DNA of 64,000 nt, from contig NZ_VJYI01000016.1 of the NCBI RefSeq assembly GCF_008065375.1, positions 214,843-278,842 on the forward strand, written 5' to 3'. Shown piece by piece: positions 42,996 through 53,414 of the stretch (its first letter is position 1; the number at the start of each line of letters is the position of its first letter). The position numbers were made by a program, and so were the translations under genes. The notes beneath the pieces were generated by a model. That model was not told where the DNA came from, searched no databases, and saw nothing but the letters and a program-made list of their open reading frames with translations. Origin of the DNA: Nonomuraea sp. SYSU D8015 (GTDB lineage Bacteria; Actinomycetota; Actinomycetes; Streptosporangiales; Streptosporangiaceae).

Positions 42996-44621
42996 TCAGC
43001 CCATGTGCGGGTAGCGGTGGTCGGTCGGCGGGACGAACGTCTCCTTCATGGTGCGGGCGTTCACCCAGCGGATCAGGTTGAAGATCGAGCCGGCCTTGTC
43101 GTTGGTGCCCGAGGAGCGGGCGCCGCCGAACGGCTGCTGGCCCACGACCGCGCCGGTCGGCTTGTCGTTGACGTAGAAGTTGCCGGCCGCGAAGCGCAGC
43201 CGGTCGGAGGCCGCGGCGATGGCGTAGCGGTCCTGGGCGATGACCGATCCGGTCAGCGCGTACGGGGCGATGCCCTCCATCTGGTCGAGGACCTGGTCGA
43301 AGTCGCGGTCCTCGTAGACGTGCACGCCGAGGATCGGGCCGAAGTACTCCTTGACGAAGATCTCGTCCGTGGGGTCGGCGCACTCCAGGACGGTCGGCTT
43401 CACGAAATATCCGACGCTGTCGTCGTACGAGCCCGTGAGCACGTCGATGTTCGAGGCCGCCCGCGCCCGGTCGATGGCCACCTTGTGCTTGGCGAACGCC
43501 CGGTCGTCGATGACCGCGCCCATGAACGTCGACAGGTCGCCGGACACGTCGCCCACGGTCAGCGACTCGGCCGTGGCGACGAAGTCGTCGCGGATGCGGT
43601 TCCAGATCGAGCGCGGCACGTACGCCCGCGAGGCCGCCGAGCACTTCTGCCCCTGGTACTCGAACGCGCCCCTGATCAGCGCCGTCGAGAGCACCGCCGG
43701 GTCGGCGGACGGGTGGGCGACGACGAAGTCCTTGCCGCCGGTCTCGCCGACCAGCCGCGGGTAGCCGCGGTAGGAGGCGATGTTCTCGCCGACCGTGCGC
43801 CACAGGTGCTGGAACGTGGCCGTCGAGCCGGTGAAGTGGATGCCGGCCAGCTCGGGGTGGGGGAGGGCCACCTCGGAGACGGCCTGACCGTTGCCGGTGA
43901 CCATGTTGATCACGCCGGGCGGCAGGCCGGCCGCCTCCAGCAGTTGCATGATGAAGTGCGCGGAGAACTGCTGGGTGGGCGACGGCTTCCAGACGACGAC
44001 ATTGCCCATCAAAGCGGCAGAAGTCGGCAAATTTCCGGCGATGGAGGTGAAGTTGAACGGCGTGATCGCCAGCACGAACCCTTCCAGCGGCCGGTACTCC
44101 ATCCGGTTCCACACACCGGGCGACGACATCGGCTGGTCGGCGTAGAGCTGACGGGCGTAGGCCACGTTGAACCGGAAGAAGTCGATCATCTCGCAGGCCG
44201 CGTCGATCTCCGCCTGGTACGCCGACTTCGACTGGCCCAGCACCGTGGACGCGTTGAGCGTCGCCCGCCACGGCCCGGCCAGCAGGTCGGCCGCCTTGAG
44301 GAAGATCGCGGCCCGCTCGTCGAACGGCAGCGCCCGCCACGCGGGCGCCGCCCGCAGCGCGCTGTCGACGGCCGCCCGCACATCCTGGGCGGTTGCCTCG
44401 TGGGTCCGGCCCAGCACGGCGGCGCGGTTGTGCGGCTGCACCACGTCGATGGGCGCGCCGCCGCCGAGCCGCTGCTCGCCGCCGATGGTCATGGTCAGGT
44501 CGAGTGACGCCCCGGCCAGCTCCTTGATGCGGTCCTCCAGCGTGGCCCGCTCGGCGCTGCCCGGCGCGTAGCCGTACACCCGCTCGTTGGCGGGGACGGG
44601 GACGTTGCTGATGGCATCCAT
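42996..44621 (-). CDS. pruA: 1-pyrroline-5-carboxylate dehydrogenase
   Basis: 541-residue aldehyde dehydrogenase-family enzyme oxidising glutamate semialdehyde/P5C to glutamate, the second step of proline catabolism. Catalytic Cys is in GQKCSAASRAYV and the Glu in LVGETGGKDFV; the cofactor region is ITPFNFTSIAGNLPTSAALMGN. Length and N-terminus (ISNVPVPANERVYGYAPGS) are typical of actinobacterial PruA. It begins right after the proline dehydrogenase stop (TAAATG). Confidence 0.95.
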   Translation of the reverse strand: MDAISNVPVPANERVYGYAPGSAERATLEDRIKELAGASLDLTMTIGGEQRLGGGAPIDVVQPHNRAAVLGRTHEATAQDVRAAVDSALRAAPAWRALPFDERAAIFLKAADLLAGPWRATLNASTVLGQSKSAYQAEIDAACEMIDFFRFNVAYARQLYADQPMSSPGVWNRMEYRPLEGFVLAITPFNFTSIAGNLPTSAALMGNVVVWKPSPTQQFSAHFIMQLLEAAGLPPGVINMVTGNGQAVSEVALPHPELAGIHFTGSTATFQHLWRTVGENIASYRGYPRLVGETGGKDFVVAHPSADPAVLSTALIRGAFEYQGQKCSAASRAYVPRSIWNRIRDDFVATAESLTVGDVSGDLSTFMGAVIDDRAFAKHKVAIDRARAASNIDVLTGSYDDSVGYFVKPTVLECADPTDEIFVKEYFGPILGVHVYEDRDFDQVLDQMEGIAPYALTGSVIAQDRYAIAAASDRLRFAAGNFYVNDKPTGAVVGQQPFGGARSSGTNDKAGSIFNLIRWVNARTMKETFVPPTDHRYPHMG

Positions 44622-45539
44622 TTACTTACCCCCAAGGGCACGAAGGAAGAAGGCGACGTTGGCCGGGCGCTCCGCCAGGCGGCGCATGAAATAGCCGTAC
44701 CAGTCGTCGCCGTACGGGACGTAGACGCGGACCGTGTGGCCGGCCCCCGCCAGGGCCTCCTGCCGGTCGGTCCGGATTCCGTAGAGCATCTGGAACTCGT
44801 GGTCGCCGATCGTCCGCCCGTACCGGTCGGCGAGCAGCTCCGTGATCGCGATCATGCGATCGTCGTGCGTCGCCACCATGGGGTATCCCTTCCCCGCCAT
44901 GAGGATCCGCAGGCATCGCACGTACGCTTTGTCCACGGCGGCCTTCCCCTGGTGCGCGACCGAGGCGGGCTCGCGGTAGGCGCCCTTGACCAGCCGCACC
45001 CGGGAGCCCTCCGCCGCCAGGTCGCGGCAGTCCTCCTCGCTGCGGAACAGGTACGCCTGGATCGCCACGCCCGTCTCCGGGAAGTCCTCGCGCAGCTTAC
45101 GCAGGATGCCCAGCGTCGAGTCGACCGTGGTGTGGTCCTCCATGTCGAGCGTGACCGCCGAGCCGCCGGCCGCCGCGGCGGCGCAGATCTCGCGGGCGTG
45201 CTCCAGTGCCATCGCGTCGTCGAGCCGCTGCCCGACGGCCGACAGCTTCACCGACACCTCTCCCCTGGCGCCCAGCTCCAGCGGCCGCAGCGCCTCCAGC
45301 AGGGAGATGTAGGCGTTCGCGGTGGCCTCGGCGGCCCGCGCGTCGCGCGTCTCCTCGCCGAGGTGGTCGACGGTGACGGCGAGGTTCGCATCGCGCAGCC
45401 GTTCGACGGCGTCGCGGGCCTCCTGGACGCTTTCGCCCGCGACGAACCGCTCCACGACCTTCTTGGTGAGCGGGAAACCCGACACGGTGCGGTGCACGAC
45501 ACCGCTCCTGGAAGCGGCGAGCAGCAGTTGACCCAGCAT
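44622..45539 (-). CDS. putA: Proline dehydrogenase
   Basis: 305-residue monofunctional proline dehydrogenase (PRODH), a FAD-dependent TIM barrel oxidising proline to P5C and passing electrons to the respiratory chain. Motifs: VTLDMEDHTTVD, RLVKGAYREPAS, MVATHDDRM, EFQMLYGIR and VRVYVPYG, all in family order. Operon with pruA. Divergent from a PucR-type regulator 77 bases away, which probably activates it. Confidence 0.93.
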   Translation of the reverse strand: MLGQLLLAASRSGVVHRTVSGFPLTKKVVERFVAGESVQEARDAVERLRDANLAVTVDHLGEETRDARAAEATANAYISLLEALRPLELGARGEVSVKLSAVGQRLDDAMALEHAREICAAAAAGGSAVTLDMEDHTTVDSTLGILRKLREDFPETGVAIQAYLFRSEEDCRDLAAEGSRVRLVKGAYREPASVAHQGKAAVDKAYVRCLRILMAGKGYPMVATHDDRMIAITELLADRYGRTIGDHEFQMLYGIRTDRQEALAGAGHTVRVYVPYGDDWYGYFMRRLAERPANVAFFLRALGGK

Positions 45540-45616
45540 GGGCCCAAGTGTAAAAACCGCAGCTCAGAGGGGGCTATCGACGCGCGTAACGCCCGGTGTG
45601 GAATGCTGTTGTACAA

Positions 45617-46696
45617 ATGTACGACGCCGCTGACCTCCAAGAGATCGTCGACGAGATCGCCGCCCTGCTGGGGGCGTCCGCGACGCTGGAGGACCGCTCG
45701 TTCCGGCTGCTGGCCTACGGCGCGCAGCACGGCGACATCGACACGGTCCGCCAGGAGTCCATCCTGCGCAGGCGCGCCACCGGCGAGGTGCGCGACTACT
45801 TCGAGCGCTACGGCATCGCCAGGGCCGAGGGCCCCGTCAGGATCCCCGGCGACGCGGCGCTCGGCGTCCTGGCCCGGGTGTGCTGGCCGCTGCGGCACGG
45901 TGAGGTCGCCTACGGCTACCTGTGGCTGCTCGACTCGGGCACGCTCACCGACGAGCGGCTCCGCTCGGCCGCGCCGCTCGTGGCCCCGCTCGTGGCCAGG
46001 GCCGCCGCCGCGCTCGCCCAGGAGGCCAGGAGCCGCCGCGACCTGGGGCGCGGCCTGCTCGCCCTGTTCTCGGCCGACCCGGAGGAGCGCGCCGGCGTCT
46101 CCATCGAGGTGCCGGGGCCGGTCACGGCCATCGCCGTACGGGAGTCGCAGGACCGCGTGGCCGCCCTCTGGACCCTCCCGCGCGGCGTCCTCGCCCGCCC
46201 GGGTTCGCCCGTCGCCCTGCTGGCCCCCGCCCACCTGGCGGTCGAGGTGGCGCAGACCGTCCAGAGCGCGTACGGCACCGCCGCCGGCGTCGGCGCGCCC
46301 AGAACCGATCCGGCCGACGCCTGGCTGAGCTGGCGCGAGGCCCGCCAGGCGCTGCGCATCGCCGAGCACTTCCCGAGGCACGCCCCCGTCGCCCGCTGGG
46401 AGGACCTCGGCGTGCATCGCTTGCTGGCCCGGCTCGGCCAGCAGGACCTGCGCGAGCTGGCGGCCGAGACCGCGGCGCTGGACGCCGAGCTGGCCCACAC
46501 CGTGGAGGTCTACCTCGACTGCGGCGGCCACGCCCAGAAGACGGCCGTCGAGCTGGGCATCCACCGCCAGACGCTCTACTACCGGCTGGGCAAGGCCGAG
46601 CGGCTCACGCACCGGGACCTGTCGGACGGCGACGACCGCCTGGCCGTCCACCTGGGCCTCAAGGCCGCCCGGCTGCGCGGCCAGGACGGCGCCTGA
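45617..46696 (+). CDS. PucR/CdaR-type transcriptional activator of proline catabolism
   Basis: About 359 residues. The C-terminal PucR HTH_30 domain (about 305-350, HAQKTAVELGIHRQTLYYRLGKAERL) follows a GGDEF-like central region and an N-terminal sensor domain (LLGASATLEDRSFRLLAYGA). It matches the regulators paired with putA/pruA in streptomycetes and mycobacteria (PruC-like). The start was taken at the ATG of YDAADLQEIVDEI; an in-frame GTG 21 bases upstream is possible. TTGTACAA directly precedes the ATG, so the message may be leaderless or autoregulated. Confidence 0.85.
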   Translation: MYDAADLQEIVDEIAALLGASATLEDRSFRLLAYGAQHGDIDTVRQESILRRRATGEVRDYFERYGIARAEGPVRIPGDAALGVLARVCWPLRHGEVAYGYLWLLDSGTLTDERLRSAAPLVAPLVARAAAALAQEARSRRDLGRGLLALFSADPEERAGVSIEVPGPVTAIAVRESQDRVAALWTLPRGVLARPGSPVALLAPAHLAVEVAQTVQSAYGTAAGVGAPRTDPADAWLSWREARQALRIAEHFPRHAPVARWEDLGVHRLLARLGQQDLRELAAETAALDAELAHTVEVYLDCGGHAQKTAVELGIHRQTLYYRLGKAERLTHRDLSDGDDRLAVHLGLKAARLRGQDGA

Positions 46697-46708
46697 GCCC
46701 CGCGGCGG

Positions 46709-47428
46709 TCAGGAGGCCTTGTAGACCTTCACCCAGTCGACGTACATGGACACGGTGGCGGGCGTCGAGGCGTCCCTGCAGCGTGGCTCGCACACCACGT
46801 CGTTCTGCAGCGCCAGCCCCATCCGGCCGCCGTCGGGCACGTACGCGCCGCGGTAGTCCCACACCTTCCTGCCGTCCAGCCAGAACGTCAGCCGGCCCGG
46901 CAGCCGGTCGACCGCCACCGTGTGCCACTTCGTGAAGTCGGCCCGCAGCTGCCGCTGCGCCCGCCCGTGCCCGCTGTGCACGAAGATGCCGCCGCCCTGC
47001 CGCTTCGGGTCCACGATCTCGGCGAAGTCGACCTCGGCGTAGCCGGCGCCCTCGCCCTGCGCCGTCGGCCACAGCAGCGCCACCGGCGTGTAACCGGCGC
47101 CCGCCTCGGCCCTGAACCTGACCTCCCACCGGCCGTACGTCTGCGCGTGCCGGGTGGCCACGCCGCCGGACAGGTCCTTGCCGCCGTACATGCCGCCCTT
47201 GAGGCGGAGCACGCCGTTCGAGACCGTCGCCGCCCTGCCCGTGCGGGGATTCCGCTCCGCGTCCGGGGAGTGGTAGATCATCCACTTGCTCGTGTCGATC
47301 GACGAGCCGTCGAAGTCCTCCACGAGGACGGGCGGGCCCCATGTCTGTGCCTGCGCGGTCTGGGGGAGCGCGGCGACGCTCAGAAGCGCCGCCGCCATGA
47401 TCGAACTGCGTCTGAGCATGCGCCCCAT
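46709..47428 (-). CDS. Secreted glycoside hydrolase family 16-like protein
   Basis: 239 residues with a signal peptide cut near ALPQTAQAQ and one concanavalin-like beta-sandwich domain. The GH16 catalytic motif is present in a looser form as EVDFAEI, with WEVRFRA before it and DYRGAYVPDG later. Likely cleaves beta-glucan-type polysaccharide outside the cell. Two Cys near the C-terminus (VVCEPRCRD) may form a disulfide. Convergent with the PucR gene; no CBM is attached. Confidence 0.82.
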   Translation of the reverse strand: MGRMLRRSSIMAAALLSVAALPQTAQAQTWGPPVLVEDFDGSSIDTSKWMIYHSPDAERNPRTGRAATVSNGVLRLKGGMYGGKDLSGGVATRHAQTYGRWEVRFRAEAGAGYTPVALLWPTAQGEGAGYAEVDFAEIVDPKRQGGGIFVHSGHGRAQRQLRADFTKWHTVAVDRLPGRLTFWLDGRKVWDYRGAYVPDGGRMGLALQNDVVCEPRCRDASTPATVSMYVDWVKVYKAS

Positions 47429-47441
47429 AGAACCAAAGATG

Positions 47442-48893
<1,452 letters not shown>

Positions 48894-48962
48894 CTGGGGT
48901 CCCCGGCCAGGCCATGAAACGGCTCCGGCAGGCCGTCCGCCCGCCGGAGCCGTCCGGTAGGT

Positions 48963-50066
48963 TCAGGCGCAGGCCGCCTCGTAAACCCGTACCAGCTCCT
49001 GGCTCACGCGTTCCCAGGAGTAACGCGAGCGCGCCCGGTCGGCGCCCGCGTAGCCGAGCGCGGTGCGCAGGGTCGGGTCCGACAGCAGCTCGCGGGCCAG
49101 GCGCGCGGTGCGCGCCGGCCGGTCCGGCGGCACCAGCAGGCCGGTGACGCCGTCGATGACGGAGTCGAGGTGCGCGCCGACGGCCGAGGCGATCACCGGC
49201 ACGCCGCAGGCCATGGCCTCCAGCGCGACGATCCCGGTCACGGCCTCGCGCGGCACCGACACCACGGCGTCCGCGCTGCGCATCAGCTTCGGCACCGAAG
49301 CGCGCTTCACCTGGCCCAGCAGCGTCACCCGGTCGGCGACGCCGAGCTGGTCGGCCAGGGAGCGCAGGCGGCGCGCGTCCCGGTCGTCCTCCAGCTGGTC
49401 GGGCTCCGGCCCGCCGGCGATGACGAGCTCGACGTCGGACAGGCCCTGCAGCGCCCGTACGACGGTGTGCGCGCCGCGGTCCGGCGTGAGGGGGCCGACG
49501 TGCAGCAGCCGCTTGCGGGAGCCGCGCGTGGCCACCGGGCCGCGCCGCTGGAAGCGCTCGGTGTCGACGCCGTAGGGGACGACCGCGATGTGGCCGCGCG
49601 GCACGCCGAGCCGGATGAGCGCCGACTCCTCGTCTCCCGAGCCGGCGATGACCGCGTCGGCCCGGCGGCCGAGGGCCAGCTCGACGTCCTTGTGCGCGGC
49701 GTCGACGGTGTGGAACGTCTGCGTAACCGGCACCGACAGCCCCTTGGCGCCCGCCACTGCGGCCAGGCCCCAGGTCCAGGTGTGAGCGTGGATGACGTCC
49801 GGCCGGTCCTGGCTCCACCGCCGCATCAGATTCTCGCCGATGTCGTTGAGGTACGGCAGGACCTCGTCCCCGGGCAAGTCCTTGGCCGGGCCCACGTCGA
49901 GCTGCTCCAGTGTGACCCCTGGGGCCACCCGCGTCCTGGGCTTGCCCTCGGCGTTGTCACGGCGGGAATAGATGGTGACGTGGTGCTCGCGCCCCAGCTC
50001 TCGTGCGACGGAGAGGATGCGGTGGCGCTGGTTACCCCCGGCGGAAGCGACGATCGCGATATTCAT
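48963..50066 (-). CDS. Glycosyltransferase family 4 protein
   Basis: 367-residue GT-B fold glycosyltransferase. The N-terminal acceptor domain starts MNIAIVASAGGNQRHRI. The donor domain has RLLHVGPLTPDRGAH and the EX7E-type motif REAVTGIVALEAMACGVPVIAS. VPYGVDTERF is the usual interdomain sequence. GAGGTG precedes the ATG; a longer frame upstream is rejected because it loses this N-terminus. The sugar and acceptor cannot be inferred; no other polysaccharide genes adjoin. Confidence 0.9.
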   Translation of the reverse strand: MNIAIVASAGGNQRHRILSVARELGREHHVTIYSRRDNAEGKPRTRVAPGVTLEQLDVGPAKDLPGDEVLPYLNDIGENLMRRWSQDRPDVIHAHTWTWGLAAVAGAKGLSVPVTQTFHTVDAAHKDVELALGRRADAVIAGSGDEESALIRLGVPRGHIAVVPYGVDTERFQRRGPVATRGSRKRLLHVGPLTPDRGAHTVVRALQGLSDVELVIAGGPEPDQLEDDRDARRLRSLADQLGVADRVTLLGQVKRASVPKLMRSADAVVSVPREAVTGIVALEAMACGVPVIASAVGAHLDSVIDGVTGLLVPPDRPARTARLARELLSDPTLRTALGYAGADRARSRYSWERVSQELVRVYEAACA

Positions 50067-50090
50067 GGCACACCTCAGCAGCGTGGAAAG

Positions 50091-50139
50091 CGTCAAAGGT
50101 GTGCCTGCGTCTTAGGCACATGCGTCTACGCCTTTGACG
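50091..50139. repeat. Nested inverted repeats between phosphatase and glycosyltransferase genes
   Basis: Outer arms CGTCAAAGG (50091-50099) and CCTTTGACG (50131-50139) enclose an inner perfect stem TGTGCCT (50100-50106)/AGGCACA (50114-50120) with a seven-base loop. GCGTCT occurs twice inside. It lies 24 bases upstream of the glycosyltransferase start and 36 bases past the phosphatase stop. It may terminate the phosphatase message, act as a leader, or be an operator; there is no T-tract. Confidence 0.6.
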
Positions 50140-50175
50140 ATACCCAGGTTTGCCCCGATCGCAAACCCCTACAGA

Positions 50176-52008
50176 TCAGACACCGCGGAGAGCGAACACC
50201 ACGATCTCATCCCACACCTGGCCGCCCGAGAACGCGTGCCGGTCCGACTCCACCGCCTTGACCACCGTGGACGGCGCCTGACCCGCGCACCGGCCCAGCA
50301 CGTCGGCCAGCCGCTCCTCGCCGTACGGCTCGCCGTGCTCGTTCCTGGAGGAGATCAACCCCTCCGAATACAGCACCAGCGTCTGCCCGGGAGAGACCGT
50401 CAGCTTCTGCGCGCAGGTCTCCGCCTCGGCCGCGATGCCCAGCGGCACGCCGCCGCCCGCCGCGTACCGCACGCCGCCGTCGGGCTGCAGCAGCACGGCC
50501 GGATGGTGCCCGGCCGACGACAGCCGGATCTCGCGCCCCCGTACGAACCCCGCCACCGCCATCACGAACATCCCGGTGCCCTGCGCCACCAGGGCCTCGT
50601 TGACCTTGCGCATCACCAGGTCGGGATCGGACTCCCAGACGCTCAGCACCCGCAGGCCGCCGCGGACCATGGCGCTGACCGACGCCGCCTCCTCGCCCTT
50701 GCCGGCCGCCCCGCCCAGCGCGAAGCCCCACCCCCCCGAGACCGGGAACACGTCGTAGAACTCCGCCCCCACCGACGACCCCGGGTGGTAAACGGCGGCC
50801 GCCTCATAACCCGGCACGTCGGGCAGGTTGCGTGGTGCGACACTGGCCGACAGCGCGTCCGCGGCCCGGGAACGGCTCTGGTAGCTGCTCTGCGCGCGTA
50901 CCGCCAGCCCCAGCTGCAACCCCACTTCCTGCAGCACCGCCAGGTCCGCCAGCGCGAAGGGCTGCTTGTCGTGCGTGCGCACCAGCGTCAGCACCCCGTC
51001 GCCGGCCCCGATCGGCACGCTCACCAGCGAGCCCGCGCCCATCGCCGTCAGCACCGGGCCCTCGGCGCAGAATCCCAGCAAGCTCTCGTCGTCCACCATC
51101 TCCAGGACCACGCCCGAGCCCCGATCGAGCACCTGCAGCACCACCTGACAGGTGGCCGGGTCGACGGCCTCGACCTGGCGGACGAGCTCGCCGACCGGCT
51201 GGTCCTTCGGCCCCACCACGATCGAGCGGCGCGGCAGCCCGCCGCGCACGACGTCGGCGATCACCCAGTCGGCCCACTCGGCCGCCAGCAGCCGCGTCGC
51301 CCGCGGCAGCGCGACGGGACGCAGCAGCGCCTGCTCGTCGAGGAGCAACGTGCCCATCTTGGCCAGCAGGTCCTGCCGCTTGGCCGCGGCGAGCAGCAGC
51401 GCGCCGTCGGACTGCTCGGGCCGCCGCGCGCCCGGCTCGGGCAGCTGCACCTCCATCGGCAGCGCCACCGCCGCCACCATCTGCTGCGGCTCGCCCGGCA
51501 TCGTCAGCCTGGTGAGCGCGATCTGCACGACATGGCTGCGCCCCTGGTGCGCCAGCCGGGTCTCGAACGCCGCCGGATGCCCGGTCTGCAGCACCGACGT
51601 CAGATGAGACCGGAACGCCGCCCGCCGCGACACGTCCACCAGCAGCGGGAACGAGCGGCCCACCAGATAGCCGTCCGGGCTGCCGAGCAGCCGCGAGGTC
51701 TCCGGGTTGATGCGCCGGACCACGCCGCCGCCGTCGAGCACGATCACCGGCACCGGGAACGCCCGGAACACCTGGCGCAGCAGCTTCAGCTCGCGCTGCG
51801 CGCCGTCCTTCTTGCCCCCCGCCCGCTTGGGCGCCTTGCGCAGCTGCTCGCGCGCCTCGGCCAACAGCTCGACGGCGGTGTCGAGCTCGGCCAGCGCGGC
51901 GTCGAGCGTCGGCGCCAGGTCCGCGGGATAGGCGGTCCTCGCCTCACGCAGCGATGAGACGCGCCCCGCCAGCGCGTCCAGCGCGTGTTCGAGGTCCGGC
52001 ATGGTCAT
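50176..52008 (-). CDS. PAS-GAF-SpoIIE/PP2C-type protein with altered metal site
   Basis: 610 residues: N-terminal helical region (1-65), PAS domain (about 75-185, FRAFPVPVIVLDGGGVVRRINPE), GAF domain (about 215-370) and a SpoIIE/PP2C domain (about 385-610). Such proteins normally dephosphorylate a STAS antagonist to release SigF-type sigma factors, and a STAS/sigma/anti-sigma set lies 900-2600 bases away. Several metal-site acidic residues differ from the consensus: GAEFYD for GGDWYD, GGAAGKG for GDVSGKG, YSEGL for YTDGL. Activity may be reduced or lost; the AGHHPAVLL motif is intact. Confidence 0.85.
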   Translation of the reverse strand: MTMPDLEHALDALAGRVSSLREARTAYPADLAPTLDAALAELDTAVELLAEAREQLRKAPKRAGGKKDGAQRELKLLRQVFRAFPVPVIVLDGGGVVRRINPETSRLLGSPDGYLVGRSFPLLVDVSRRAAFRSHLTSVLQTGHPAAFETRLAHQGRSHVVQIALTRLTMPGEPQQMVAAVALPMEVQLPEPGARRPEQSDGALLLAAAKRQDLLAKMGTLLLDEQALLRPVALPRATRLLAAEWADWVIADVVRGGLPRRSIVVGPKDQPVGELVRQVEAVDPATCQVVLQVLDRGSGVVLEMVDDESLLGFCAEGPVLTAMGAGSLVSVPIGAGDGVLTLVRTHDKQPFALADLAVLQEVGLQLGLAVRAQSSYQSRSRAADALSASVAPRNLPDVPGYEAAAVYHPGSSVGAEFYDVFPVSGGWGFALGGAAGKGEEAASVSAMVRGGLRVLSVWESDPDLVMRKVNEALVAQGTGMFVMAVAGFVRGREIRLSSAGHHPAVLLQPDGGVRYAAGGGVPLGIAAEAETCAQKLTVSPGQTLVLYSEGLISSRNEHGEPYGEERLADVLGRCAGQAPSTVVKAVESDRHAFSGGQVWDEIVVFALRGV

Positions 52009-52066
52009 CCTCCGACGCTACGCCACCCGGGATAATGGGTGCCATATGGGGTAGGGCGATATCGCT

Positions 52067-52783
52067 ATGGAATCGACCGCGATGATCACCCCGGGCCTCG
52101 CGCGTGACCTCGCGTCGCTGGGGCGCCTGGGCGAAGACACCTCCACGGAGAGCGTGCTGCGCGGGCTCACGACGGCCCTGGCGGCGGGCGTGCCCGGCTG
52201 TTCCGGGGCCTCCGCCGAGCACTGGCGCGACCACCGGGTCCTGGCCGCCGGCTCGCACAGCGAGCTCATCATGCTCGTCGAGGGCGAGCGCGAGCTGGGC
52301 GAGGGACCGTCCATCGAGGCCAGGAAGAGCGGGGCCCGCGCCTCCGTCAACGACGTGCTCACCGACAGCCGCTGGCCGCGCTACGACGCGCTGGCCACCC
52401 GCTGGGGGGTGCGGTCGGCGCTGGTCGTCCCCATCGACGTGGCGTCCGCCGACCTGATCGTGGGCCTCTATTCCGTACGGCCCGGGGCGTTCTCGCCGCA
52501 GGGCGCCCACTCGCTCACCGACATGCTGACCGAGCAGCTCGGGGTGGCCATGGCGAACATGTCCGAGTTCGAGGAGGTGCGTACCGACGCAGCCCAGCTC
52601 CAGGAGGCGCTCGCCGGTCGCTCCGTCATCGACCAGGCCAAGGGCATCATCATGCAGACCAGCGGGTGCACCGCCGAGGCCGCGTTCGAGGAGCTGCGCC
52701 GGATCTCCCAGCACCACCAGGTCAAGGTGGCCGACCTGGCCAGGCTCCTGGTCGAGGAGCACCAGCGCAAGTCGCGGCGCTGA
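52067..52783 (+). CDS. GAF-ANTAR domain RNA-binding regulator
   Basis: 238 residues. The GAF domain is at about 20-165 (GEGPSIEARKSGARASVNDVL, TRWGVRSALVVPIDV). The C-terminal ANTAR domain is at about 175-235 (GRSVIDQAKGIIMQTSGCTAEAAFEELRRIS), the three-helix RNA-binding module that acts by antitermination. Common and multicopy in actinomycetes. Divergent from the SpoIIE-type gene with only 58 bases between starts, so the two share a promoter region. Confidence 0.92.
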   Translation: MESTAMITPGLARDLASLGRLGEDTSTESVLRGLTTALAAGVPGCSGASAEHWRDHRVLAAGSHSELIMLVEGERELGEGPSIEARKSGARASVNDVLTDSRWPRYDALATRWGVRSALVVPIDVASADLIVGLYSVRPGAFSPQGAHSLTDMLTEQLGVAMANMSEFEEVRTDAAQLQEALAGRSVIDQAKGIIMQTSGCTAEAAFEELRRISQHHQVKVADLARLLVEEHQRKSRR

Positions 52784-52879
52784 CCTCAGTCGCCGCGCCG
52801 CCCTCTGAGCCGGCGCTGACCTCGGGCTTGGCGCCTCGGACCAGGCCCTGGCCTCGGGCTTTGGCTCTGGCTTCGGGCC

Positions 52880-53242
52880 TCAGCCAATGGCGGCCAGGGC
52901 GTCGTCGAGCGTGTCGTAGAGCGGCAGCCGCTGCGCCAGCCCGGTGATCCACATCACCTTGGACTTGGAGTATTCGACCCCGACCAGCGCGAACCTCGCC
53001 CCGGAGGCCAGGCTCGTCTGCCAGTGGTGGACGATCAGGCCGAGCGCGCGCGAGTCCATGAACGTCACTCCGGCGAGATCGAGAATCACGTCGGAACCCG
53101 CCATCGACAGGTAATCGGCGAACTGCTCGCGCGTGGTCGCGTCGAGCACGCCGTCGACACGGATCACGGTGATCTCGTCGACGGTCGATGACGTCAGGCT
53201 CAGGGCCGCCGAGGGCCCGTCGCCGTTTTCCGGCATTGTCAC
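52880..53242 (-). CDS. STAS domain anti-sigma factor antagonist
   Basis: About 120 residues, a single STAS domain (VIRVDGVLDATTREQFADYL; DVILDLAGVTFMDSRALGLIV) with the phosphorylatable Ser in the FMDSRALG loop. It should bind the RsbW-like kinase encoded at 54.2 kb when unphosphorylated, freeing the sigma factor. Start is GTG 53242 or the ATG two codons later. Divergent from the sigma factor gene. Confidence 0.88.
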   Translation of the reverse strand: MTMPENGDGPSAALSLTSSTVDEITVIRVDGVLDATTREQFADYLSMAGSDVILDLAGVTFMDSRALGLIVHHWQTSLASGARFALVGVEYSKSKVMWITGLAQRLPLYDTLDDALAAIG

Positions 53243-53414
53243 GGAGCAACCCTACTGTCACCGCACGAGGGAGGAATACTTCTGACGGCACGGGGGACAC
53301 TGGAGCCGAAGTCCAGCAGCGGGCTTTCGTCTCGAGAGTAGAGCGAGGCGCGCCTCTGCATGGGCTTTTCCTGCTTCAGCAGAGGCCGCCTGCGATCCAT
53401 ATGAGGAGCAGCGA

